DNA from: Diphasiastrum complanatum
Taxonomy: Eukaryota > Streptophyta > Lycopodiopsida > Lycopodiales > Lycopodiaceae
NCBI GenBank assembly: GCA_029204225.1
Contig: CM055102.1
Location: forward strand, 4,207,056-4,271,055
Direction of reading: 5' to 3'
Length of the DNA: 64,000 bases
The notes beneath the pieces were generated by a model that was not told the DNA's origin, ran no database searches, and saw nothing but the letters and a program-made list of their open reading frames with translations. This document shows, one piece after another, positions 33,851 through 45,700 of this stretch. Every line of letters starts with the position of its first letter. Within the stretch, counting starts at the first letter, position 1. Position numbers and translations under genes: made by a program.

Positions 33851-35240
33851 GTTAGTTGTAGGGGTCTTACATTTTTTTATGTCAAGCATTTTGGTGTAGA
33901 ACATTGATAGGATCAAAATTGGCATAGATGACAAATTGGTCAAATCCACTTTTGAGTAAATGCATGTAGTAGTGTATTTTGCCTTTGAGAGTGAGATAGA
34001 TTTTGAATCTCAATCTAATCTTGATCATTAGGAAATCTAAATCACACTTAATCAATTTTCTCATCTTGTTCATTTGGATGATCATGTTTCATCAAGTAGA
34101 AGCAAAGATGGTGCTTTCATATGTGTCTCCTTCAGACTTCAATTGGATGTATCTCTTATCAATGGTGCTTGATAGGAAGATTGCAATAGTTGATACTTTG
34201 GGGATCTTTAGATCTATATGCTTTGTCAATATTCCTTTGCATGTAAGGAGTAAGGAAAATCTCATCTCTATCAAGAGGATGATGGTAAGATCCTCATATC
34301 TACCATCAATCCAAATGCAGTGATGGAGAGAGACCAAGGCTTGAGGAGGAGTCATCCCAACTCATGGTGCCAAGGAGATTTTCAAGCGGCAAGGCCGAGT
34401 CTAAGTGGCTCACAATTTAAGGGAACAAGGAACAATTTTAAGGTGGTGTCTACTCCAACACATCCACTTTTGCTTTCCTTCTATAATTTGATGTACCATC
34501 TTGCTTTGATGAGATTTCTACATCTCAAAGTTGGAGTGAGACAATGCTAGTTTTGCATGTTTGCTCTTGGATCTTGTAACAGAAAGAATGAGATAGTCAT
34601 TCATAGTGTGAAATATCATGTTTTTTCATTTTGTGAGGCAATTTGTACACTTCACATGAGAACAAGTGAATCATAGAAACTTGTATCCTTGAGCAAGTAA
34701 GAAGCCTCAATAAGATCAAAATAGCTTTTGATTACAAGATCAGATCTATCATGCAAAATGTTCATAGTTTGCGGACTAGTCAAGCTAGAATGCAAAATAT
34801 TGATAATCAACACTTTTGCCTATTTTGTGATCTTGATCTTCAATGGTGGCAAATTGGTGGAATGCTCATCAAGGAGATTGGCAATGGATTTCCATCAAAG
34901 AAATCCTCTCATAGCTTTGGTGAATTTGCTGCTATTACAGGTCCATTGGCTAGTTTTCACAACATATCCATGCCAAAGGACCCACTTGAAATGCACCATA
35001 AGTTTTTTGCTTGATAATGTATCTCATCAAACTAATTTTTGAGGAGTGTGAAAAGATTAGCTTTATATTTTCTCATCATTATGTACATATATAAATCTCA
35101 CATGTGTGGAGCATGTTCCCACATGTGGAGGGTAGACATAATCATTTTAGTTCATTTATGTTGAGCTTGAATAGTCGATAGGCCTTAATCTTAAGTTCTA
35201 GTGAGATAGTGACATTTGTCACATGATGTTTGGATTGAAA
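33851..35240 (+). other. unrecognised 3' part of the truncated copia
   Basis: Short ORFs only (34003-34323, 34751-35014). As in the element at 1-4618, the tract after gag does not show integrase or RT. I assign no function. Confidence 0.4.
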
Positions 35241-35244
35241 TGCA

Positions 35245-35440
35245 TCTATTTGGCTCAATCACATTTAGAGGTGTCGATCACAAGGCCGATCATGTTTAGA
35301 GGTGCATTACATGTGGACCAATCGTGTTTAGAGGTACACATCATGAGGCCCAATCAAAATGACAGGTGGAAAGCATGAGGTCCAATCATGATGAGAGGTT
35401 CATATCTAGAAGTCCAATCATGATGAATCAATGGGGTCCC
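35245..35440 (+). repeat. ~35-bp imperfect tandem repeats, about five copies
   Basis: Units of the form CCAATCATGTTTAGAGG with a CAT..CATGAGG second half recur at roughly 35-base spacing, with decay toward the right. Confidence 0.7.
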
Positions 35441-35854
35441 TCAAATTAGTGCATTTTCCTCTTGGAAGAACTCGAGCTAGCTCCGTTTGAATGAGCTTTC
35501 ATTGTACATACATGGAATTGATAGTAATCAAGTTTGATGAGAATTTTGGCTTCCAATTCTTAGATTTTTCTGTATGTTCTCTCTCTACCCGAGGGTGTAT
35601 ACTCCATTTTCTCTCTCTACTCGAGAGCACTCTGTTTTTGTACTTAGTTTTTCATCAAGTGACTTCTCAATATGTGAAATAGCTTTTGATAGCTCTTTGG
35701 GGAGTAGATGCATGCTTGTGTGCTCTTGACTTGAAGATTGTTAAGATAGATTGGTAGTTACAATCAAGAGATAGTTTTATGTGCAATCACACACTCCTTA
35801 AAAGATAAATCACATGCTTTTGGCTGTCCTCACATGTGCGAAAAGTACACTTTA

Positions 35855-36307
35855 TGAATAAGGGAAACTACAAAACAAAATAGAACATACAAAGATTGAA
35901 AAGTTGAACCTTGAACGTGTTCTGAACTAGTATGACCTTGTTACTAGAAATAATGTGGAAATAAAGAGAGAGCATGTAAGTGAATTTCAGTGAAAAAGTA
36001 AATCATTCATTAATGAGACTGCAATATCACATTGATACGTATGTTGCTCGGACTTCTCACATTAGAATAAAGACTGATCTAACAATTCTGAGAATCCAAA
36101 GCTATTGCGCAAACACTGCTACAGTTTTACTTGTCCGATACATCTGATTAGAATAATGCCTTTCTCAACCTTCGCTCTGATCCTGTACATGTATATATAT
36201 AAAAAGAGCATCTCAAGTACTTATATCAAATGTGTTAGCTCTAAGGATCAGGTATTGACTCAAACTTATTGACTTTGTACAAGTAGTAGACATTTTACAT
36301 AGCAACA
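35855..36307 (+). repeat. 450-bp direct repeat, right copy
   Basis: Partner of 32552-33001. It lies 645 bases from the stop codon of the receptor kinase and could affect that gene's 3' end. Confidence 0.8.
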
Positions 36308-36951
36308 TATTTACCAAGGAAATTCTAACAAGCATCTGGTCTGCCCATTATAAGCCCAAACAGTGGCGGATCAGAGAATTAATTCGAAGATTTGACACCA
36401 GTAATCTCCCAAGGATTGAATCTTTCCTCTATTTGCAAGGAGGCTTTGACATGATTTGATAATACAGACGTCATTCAAAAAGTTATATCCCTGAAGTTGC
36501 AGGCCATAAGAACCCTGCACAAGACCAGAATAGTCGACTTTTACAGGTAATTTGCGTCACAAACATGAAGCAACTATCGATGCTGTGCATCCTTTTAGCC
36601 AAAAACACTGGGATTTGTCTTAGTAACTGTATTGTTGCTGCAGGGATACAAAAATGTATGTTTTCTTTATTAGATACTTACAGTAAGGATATTGCTGACC
36701 CATTCTCTTATTTTATGGTGAAAGGTATTGACTCTCCCAAAAAACCCTGGAGTATGTATGATACATGTTAAAATATGCTTCATTGAGTTCAGCTTGCAAC
36801 TTTGTAATTGTTATGGTGCACCATGCAGGTACTTCACCAAGAGTACTTTCATTCTTGCAGTTACGTGAAGGCTTATGGAAAGATCGTTAAAAGTAAACTC
36901 GGAGGCATTCGGATATAACTGGGCGCTGCTACTTATTTTAATCTCAGAACA

Positions 36952-39779
36952 TCACTCATTTTCAAAGGCTAAAGCATTTTGAAGTGCTCTTAAAACTTGC
37001 ATCATTGACGGCCTCTGCAATGGATCTCTTTCCAGTGAACAGGAAGTGATGTCAGCAACAATCTTCATGCTGAGTTCTTTATATTTTCCTAGTATAAATT
37101 TGTCCACAACCATATGGTATGCACCGCTTGTCAAATATGGGGTTGCCTGCATGCATGCCATAAACAAATAAAAAAGATCTCATACTGATCAAAATTGTTG
37201 CTTTGAAACGATTGATGCTGGACTTACATCAAAAAACCTCTTTGGTTAACAAAACTGTGTATGCGACAGATGAAATCATACCCAAAGTACAAGATTGTAT
37301 CGATCAGGAGTGACATCAATGCTAAATGGTTCACGTCCACAAATAGTCTCCAGGAGAACAACCCCAAAACTGTATACGTCACTCTTCTCTGTAAGCTGAT
37401 TTGATGCATAATATCTGCACATCCAAATGTTTGCTCATTTACATCAGGCAAAAACTGAACTAGGAATATATCTAGCATTTCGTTAGAAGACGCAAAACAA
37501 CCGCCGATAGAAAGCTTACTCGGGATCAAGGTAGCCAGCTGTGCCTTTAACTAGCGTTGTCACATGTGAGACATCGAGTTCTGCTACACGTTTTGATAGA
37601 CCAAAATCGGAAACTTTTGCATTCATAGCCGAGTCCAAGAGGATATTGCTGCTTTTGACATCCCTGTGAATGATTTTTGGATTGCTTCCGTTGTGAAGAT
37701 AATCTAGTCCTACATTTGGACGATAGGAAACATGGGCACTAAGGATCACAGTCATGAATCGATGCCTAATAAGCAAATTGAGCAAGCAACCAGGGTAGAA
37801 ATCAGTTCTAAGTATTCCGTAACTGGAAACAATAACACAAAGATCTGGACTTGGTATCAACTACAGATGACTAATACATAAGAGACAAAAATGAAATCTC
37901 GTAATGACTACATCCAAAAGAGAAGAATTGGAGGCATTGGTGAATCCACAAGCTTAAACTATAAAAGCAACATTGAGGATTATTGAATCTTGAAATATAA
38001 TCAACCACAGCTACTGATTCAGAATGCTTACATCCTAACTTTTATTTTTAAATCATAATCTTCAGGACTCTGGTACTCTCACTCTTTCTTCAATATTAAT
38101 TGCATGCTTAATATAATGCCTATTTGGTTAATGCACCTGTTGCAGCACCCACGACGATCTGAACCCTAGTCTTCCAATCCAATCTCTGATGTTGGGCTCT
38201 TGAGCCTGTCAGCAACAAATAAGTCAGGCATATGGGGTATGTCTATTCAACTAAGGCCTTGATTTCTGTTTCAGTTACAGGAAGTTAATCAACGTGGAAA
38301 TATTGTCCAGGTACCATGAATGTCTTGTTAACAAAATGATAGGAGATAGCCTGGGTGTTACCATAAAGATGATCCAGAAGGCTTCCATTAGCCATATACT
38401 CATAAACAAGTAGCTGTTTCTTGGATTTTTCACAATATCCAAGCAGCGAAACCAAATTTTGATGATGCACCTGAGAAAGTAGTATCACCTGCCAGAATCA
38501 TCAGATCGTGAGTACAAACACCAGTATTTTTTATTTCTCCTGTACGAGTACACACCACGATTGAATAAGAAACCATTAAATTTTAGCACTGGCTGATGAA
38601 AGTTGGTAGGTGTCTGATTAGAGAACTCTTTTTTCGTATATTTCACATGAGAAAATGACTTCGATATTATGCAACTGTATCTGACATTCATAACTTGAAA
38701 AATAAAAGTGAATTCCTCTGATGTAGAAGCCTTAATCTGGCAACTTGTCCCAGTCCTGGGATTTGTATGTAGACAAGGTTTTCAATAATGCAAAGAGTGT
38801 GGACCAAGCTTGGCTGGTTGCTTTCTCAAAATTCTTCAAACCATCTTTTAGCAATGTCTTTTCACTTTAAAGATTTATCACATGGGATTCACGTATGGTC
38901 CCAAGGTAAATTTTCCATCGAGTGAGAAAAGGTTTGTACTATATGGCACGCCTGGAGTTTTATCGAGAATTTTAATTTCCCTTGGGAGGTGCAAGGCTAG
39001 TGCTTTGAGACATACAGTTCCAAAGAAATCATTGTCCTGCTTTTAAACTTTTCTTTCAAAAAACTTGTGAGCTCCTACCAAGGGTTGAATTGATATTGAT
39101 ATCACTGGGTTTTGAAGGTCTCAGTTTCTGGACATATCAGTAGAACATGAGTCACTGATTCTCTTTGTAACGCTTGAAGCAAGTTTAATATAAAAGGTCT
39201 GTTCATTGTGACGCGGATGAGGCGTGTAGGACAATGTTTTGCAGAATGAGCACGCACATGAAGGTTGATGAGTCTCCAGTATACTCTTATGTGCTTTATA
39301 TCTGTTAGCTTTGTAAGAAGCTTTTAGAGTAGTAGCATTGACTCAATTTTCCTCAATTGACAATGCTACTTTGAAGTTTGAGAAGCATGAGGAGGCCCAG
39401 TTTTCAGATTATTGGCTTTCACAGTAATGTTTGTATGAGAGGAAATGCCAAGTCATAACTCAGTAAGGTGCTCAACAAACGGAAAAAGTTTTAAGTGGAT
39501 TATTACGATATTGATTTCGCACCACACAAAAAGGAAAACACGCAGCCATGTATTCTACCTCATTTTCAAACGATGTCGAATTGAAGGGAGATGAATTTGA
39601 CCCCATTTTGATTGCCACTTGCTGTCCATTTACAAGGCTGCCAAGGTATACAGGACCAAAACTTCCCTTCCCAATTTCGTGTTTGAACTTCTTGCTTGCC
39701 GTGACTAGCTCGTGCCAGGGGAACTGTTTAGCTTTGGTCCAATTCTTTATATCTAAATTTGAGCCGACGCTCCTTACAT
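36952..39779 (-). CDS. receptor kinase exons 11-16 (kinase domain)
   Basis: Exon 11 has [26 protein letters not shown] and the ATP-binding Lys; exon 12 continues [21 protein letters not shown]; the small exon 13 (38137-38205, [16 protein letters not shown]) has no ORF-size signal and was found by phase; exon 14 has [18 protein letters not shown] and DFG; exon 15 [20 protein letters not shown]; exon 16 ends with [20 protein letters not shown]. The RD-type catalytic loop and all key residues suggest an active Ser/Thr kinase. Confidence 0.9.
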
Positions 39780-42700
39780 CTGCCAACAACCAGAAATACT
39801 TCAGTCTAGAAGACATGGACGGGTTTGAACGAGTCATTCCAGGAAACTATCGCAGGAAAAGCCAAATCATACAAATCCTACAGTTATGAAGAACATGCAC
39901 AGTTCATGGCATAAGTTGCTCATACCATATGAAAAAGATTTGGTTGTTTCACCCTTGTGCTTTCTCTTGAACAAGAAAAATGCGAAAACTCCAACTCCTA
40001 TAATTGCCATAACACATGCAATTGCAATACCCGCTATTATCCCAACCTGGTTCTTGTGCGACATGGAAGAAGCTGAAATGTTCACGGGTGCTAGTTGAGG
40101 AGAGGCTGGTGCTGGTGAAGTGCATGAAGTAAACTCAATGCAAAGGTTGCCTGAAATTCTTCACAAACATTCAAAATCAAATGACATCTTTAGAATGTTG
40201 GCCAACTCCATGAATTTGTTCACCATGCAAACACCCACTAGGCACTAAAAGCCCAAGGCAAGGAAATAACATGATGGCTAGCAACAAATATTGCTCAAGT
40301 CTCAAGTGTAATTCTTGATCTGGTTACTGGGATTAAAAATTCATTTGTTATATGATCTTTATTTTTAATCACCCATGTAAGCTACATAGACATGCAAAAT
40401 GAACTTACTCCAGATTCAAACCATCTCTTTTGAGAGATGAGGGAACGGGGCCGGAGAGATTATTATTCTGGACATTCCTGCATGTACCACAGTTTCACAC
40501 AATCAAGAATCAAAGCCTCAATGCATTGCTCTGCAGTAGCTAGATTTGCTAAAAGAAAAATTGCACCCAGATTTACGTTTGTTCCATCAAGCCCAAAGGC
40601 AAGAAATTGATACACAAATATAGGTCAAAGTACACACAATTATGGTTCTACTGATAAGTTCATCGAGAATGCTCCGCTGTCCACCTTTGATTGGGCGTGA
40701 CATGGTGGAAAGCTAGAAGATTCTGGTAGACTGGTGAGGAGAATACAATTCTAGGGACGAGATATCTCAGATAATTTTGAAATCACCAAACGGCTGAAGA
40801 TGCTTAAACTCATACAGAATATGGCTACTACTCACAATCCATCACAAAAGTAGCTAGAATAGGGTTTATGGTGAAACCACATTATCTTGCCTCTTTTGCA
40901 TTGCAAAATGTTTTTGTTGGTTATCAACTTGTAATGAATGCTAAGGACATTAAAAAACCATGGCGATGTTAGGTTTTGATCAAACTCCAGATAAGTTTTG
41001 GCGCATTTGTTGGCTGAGCCAGTGTTCAAACTAGATGCTTGTGTTATTGCTAACCAAGTTGGATGTGTTGCAAGAGAGCAAATACCTATTCAAGAGGTTT
41101 GGCATAAAAGGATGGGGCACCTCAACTTCAAGTCATTGGAGGTAATGGCTACTCTAGAGGACCCACAAGCTATCACAATGGTTAAAGCTTTTATGATGCC
41201 CCATTAATTGGAGGTCAACCACAGCCTCTAGCGCACTTGGTTTAACTTGAGAACCTGGGTTTGGTAGGCTCTGACTACCCTTCTAAAATAGACCACTAAA
41301 AAGTAGAGGTTCAAGGCCAGTGGCAAAAAACTGTGTTTAAAACTAGATTTTATGACGTGGGAAAGTCCAATCAATAGTACCCAAGTGGATTATGATAATC
41401 ACAGAAATTGATGCAGATGCAAGAATGTGATACTCAACTATAAAACAAAGTACACACAATTATGGTCCTAACCATAGAACCCACGGTTCCAGAACTGTGG
41501 GTCCTGGGAAGTGTGGAAGGAACCGTACCACGGTTCATTGAACCGTGGTATGGTTCCTGCAATTAATTTATTAATTAATTTTTTGCCAATTTCCCCCCAA
41601 AATAGTTTTTGGCCCTCATTTTACAGTTTTTGGGCTGTTTATGATAATTCGAACTGTAAAAATCCATAGACACAGATTTCACAGAAGACACAGACACAGA
41701 TTTCACAGATCTCACAGACACACACACTTTTTTTGGCCTTTTTTTTTTCATATTTTTAGGCTGTTTTTGGGGGTAGGAACAAAAAAAAGAATTAATTAAT
41801 TGATTAATTAGTACGGTTCACCACGGTTCCCCCCTTAAATTTTCTGAGAACCGTACGGTTCTCAGAACCGTGGTGAACCGTACACGGTTCATTAATTCTA
41901 TGGTCCTAACAGAGAGGTTCATCAAGAATGCTTGCTATCCACCTTTGATTGGGCATGACATGGTGGATGGCTAGAAGATTCTGGTAGACTTGTGAATACA
42001 AATATAGAGACAAGAGATATCTTAGATCATTTTGAAATTACCAAGCAGTTGAAGATGCTTAGACTCATAGAGAATATGGTTGCTACTCACAAGCCATCAC
42101 AAAAGTAGCTAGAATAGTCATAGATTTTATGAGGCAAGTCACATTATCTTGCCTCTTGTGCATAGAAAAAAGTTTGTTGGCTATCAACCTGTAGTGAATG
42201 CTAAGGACACCTTGGAGGTTGTGATAAAACTCCACATATGCTTTGGCATTCATTGGTTGAGAGCGAGAGTATTATAGAGATAAGGCTAGAGAACCCACCC
42301 ACAAGCCATCACAAAAGCATGTAGACTAGCTGAAGCTTTCATAAGGCAAACCCCATTTAGTTGGAGGGATAAGAGGGTTGGGGATCGCAGCCTCTGGTGC
42401 ACTTGGTTTAACTTGAGAACTTGTGTTCGGCAAGTTATGATTGCCCTTCCTCATATATGTCTCCAATGTTGGGAAAAATAGACCCCTATGATCGCCAATG
42501 TTTTGAAGGCATTGGACAAAAATTATGGGATTAAGACCAGAATTTATGACATGTTGGAAGTCCAATCAATAGTGTGCCCAAGTAGATTCTAATAATTAAG
42601 GACATTGATCCAAGAACAAGAATCTGATATAAACAAATATAACACAAACTACACACAATTATGGTCCTAAAGAATAGCTTCATCAAGAATGCTCGTTGTC

Positions 42701-45700
42701 CACCTTTGATTGGGTGTGACATGTTGGAAGGCTAGAAGATTTCGGTAGACTTGTGAGGAGAATACAAGAGAGATCTCAGATCATTTCATAAACTACCAAG
42801 TGTTTTGAAGATGCTTAGAATTATAGAGAATATGGCTGCAGAAGGACTAGGTTAGATTTACAAAATATGTACACTACTAAAGCAAGTCAATCTGTTTGGG
42901 TTTGCCACACCAAAATGGGAGGAATTGGATGATACCATGGTAAATGCAGCAAAATCAAGAACTGCCAAGAGGAGGACTTCATGATACTACTCTGTTTCCC
43001 AAAGTGTCAGTTGGTGTTGTGGACAACGAAGATGAAGGAGAAGCTAACGGAATGAGTAAGGAGGCTATAAAATCAGAGGAGAACCCCTATAGGCTGAAAA
43101 CCCACTTCTAGTAAAAATTTGAGTCCAAGGACACCCAAGCCATCATTGTTAGGAATGGATGTAAACGAAAAAGAGTCATTTTCAGCTGCTTTTAAGGCCC
43201 CAACGGACAAAAACTGTATCAATGAACCAGAGCGAGAAGAGTGGCTCTACTGGTAGTTGGATGACACTATATGGATCAGGAAGTGGCTTTCAAAATTGGC
43301 CATTGCTAAAGTGATTATGTAAGAGGATTTGAAGAATAAAGGGGAGCTCTATCTACCATTTCTCAGATTATGAGTTTGGTGTCCTGAGCTTCTTCTAGGG
43401 GAGTTCTATGATATTTTGGAAATCTGTCTGAGCTTTTAGCAGCCATCGTTATTCATCAAATTTGCGTAGTGAGTTTGCTTTACGAATGTTATTTGCTGTT
43501 TAATGCTTTCCTTTGACCCTGATATCCATGATTAGGTTCATAATATGAATATAGTCCTATTTTTTAAAATCTCAGATGCGTTGTTGGTTGAAAATGTGAG
43601 ACTTACAGTCTCTGGAGTTTTGATAATCCACCAAGTGAGGCTGGAATTGGACCAAACAGAATATTGTTTTCCAAATCTCTGCATACAAAAGGTAAGCCAT
43701 AGATGGTCTCAGAGGAATCAGTAAATATAACAACAATACTTTAGAAATTGTCGCATTCTCTAGACAAACTGTTCAAAAAGCCCATCCAAATGAGATGCTT
43801 GACAATTGGTAAAATATGAAAGAAACTTTAAGCTCAGCAAAATTTTGATTAAAGTGGACTGAGAAATTGGCCATAAAGTCATGGTTACAAGGAGGCATCA
43901 AAAACTTCAAAGCTCAAATAGATGCAATCCTTTAAGTCTCACTCGATTACAATTTCTAGAATACTTTAAGGTGCTAAAAAAAATTGATCAGCCTATTATT
44001 CCTGCAAGTGTACACTACAATAGCATTATGATTCTCAATCTTTCAGGCACATACTTATGAAAAAGAAAACTTACAGTATTTCTAAACTAGGCAGAGAGGT
44101 AAATGCTGGTATGAGCCCATCCAAGATATTACTACTCAGGTTCCTGCAATTTTCATAAGGTATGCTAATCCCTGAGAGTTGCATGGTCGTCACTTTGACA
44201 ATGCTCCAAAAAGAGTAGAAAAAATTACAAATTGAAGTTTAAAAATAATATTGGAGCTTCATAATAGCAGCAGAGCGATCATCGAGGCCTTACATGACTT
44301 CAAGCATTGAAAGGTCATCAAGAACGTACGGGATTGAGCCACTTAATTTATTGACTTGTAGATTTCTGACAGACCACAAAAGGGGTTATAGGCATAAGTT
44401 CCACATGCTAAGAAGTTGGCTGTTGCCCGCCTGTTGGTACTGTATGAAAACGTGAACTTCCAAGGACTTCCCTATGTAACCAAAATAGTCCACAACTCTA
44501 GTGTAATACAGTAAGGATGCTCATCAACAGGATATCAGTAACAGTGAAAGAAGCGGGGGGCGGAGGGGAGAGATTACAATGTCTTTAAGTCCGCAAGGTC
44601 TCCAAAAGCTGGAAGAAGGGTACCGATTAGGTTGCTATCAGAAAGGTCCCTGTAACATACGATATTAAGACTTTGGTACATCCGATGTGATTTTAACACA
44701 GTCGACAGGCAGCTCTCCAAGAGAAGGCCAAGCTTTAAAAAATGCCTTTTAAAAAGAAGAAAATTCCTAGACTCGTAAAACAAGGGGACAAGAACTGAGA
44801 TTAATTGAAGAAACATTGACTTCAAGTAATGATATGCTCTACATACAGTGATGTTATCAAAGGTGGGCTTCCTGATGAGCATTTTACTCCCTTCCAAGGA
44901 ACAGGGAGGCACGGATCATATTCCCAGTCTTGTTGTATAGAGTATGAGCTCCTGATCGCATTCAACGTGTTAACTGTGCACCAAAATTTGGATACATAGA
45001 AATGTATTAGTGGAAAAATATGGAGAACTCGAATCTTTGCTCCACGCAGCCTACCCAGAAAGTTATAGGCATCAATTTGCTATGCATAATATGGAGCAGA
45101 AGGCTAGGACGTCCCGGTTCACATGTATAATGGAATTTTCTTGAGAGGTTACATAGAGCTATTTTTAGATCAGCATGCTCAATTCCCAGTACGCTAGAAA
45201 TGAATTCACAGATATATTGTGCTTAAGGCACAAGAAACTAGCCAAATAATTTGAAGTGTCACAAGTTCTCACAACACTATAAGTGAGCAAAAATGCCATT
45301 GCTGAAGACAGTTTTTAGAACAAAAATTAAGCTAAAGGATCAGAAATTGATCTGAAAAGCTTGTCAATCACCTTGAGTACCATCTGTACGACGCAGTAGA
45401 TCGACTATTCGATAAATCTCCAAAGCATTGATTAGGGGTGGAGAATGCATGCCTTGCAGAGTGAAGTTGAGTAATGATGAGGCTTCAACTGTGAAATTTC
45501 TTTCACTTGCAGTGAAGTTCTCTGGAATAATGTAGTTTGAACTTTGCAAATTACTGTTCACCAGAATATTCATAACAGTCTGCGTGGTGCTGTTCTGGAG
45601 CTCTACAAAGTAAGCAATCACTATGTAACTCCCTGTCTCAGCCAAATTAGTAAGGTAAGCGATGTAGTTTAGGTTCAAAGCAAGCCTTGCAGATTGAAGC

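Larger units (their letters stand above)
40628..42850. repeat. three-copy ~0.8-kb tandem repeat in receptor kinase intron 8
   Basis: Copies begin with ACACACAATTATGG at about 40630, 41452 and 42650, and contain CCACCTTTGATTGGG, GACATGGTGGA and GAAGATGCTTA blocks. The third copy is partial. The middle copy is interrupted by the 430-bp hAT MITE. The intron grew to 3.1 kb largely through this array. Confidence 0.85.

Noticed and set aside
32552-36307. Calling the 450-bp repeats a confirmed LTR pair
   Set aside because: No primer site after the left copy, no polypurine tract before the right copy, and no matching flanking 5-mers.
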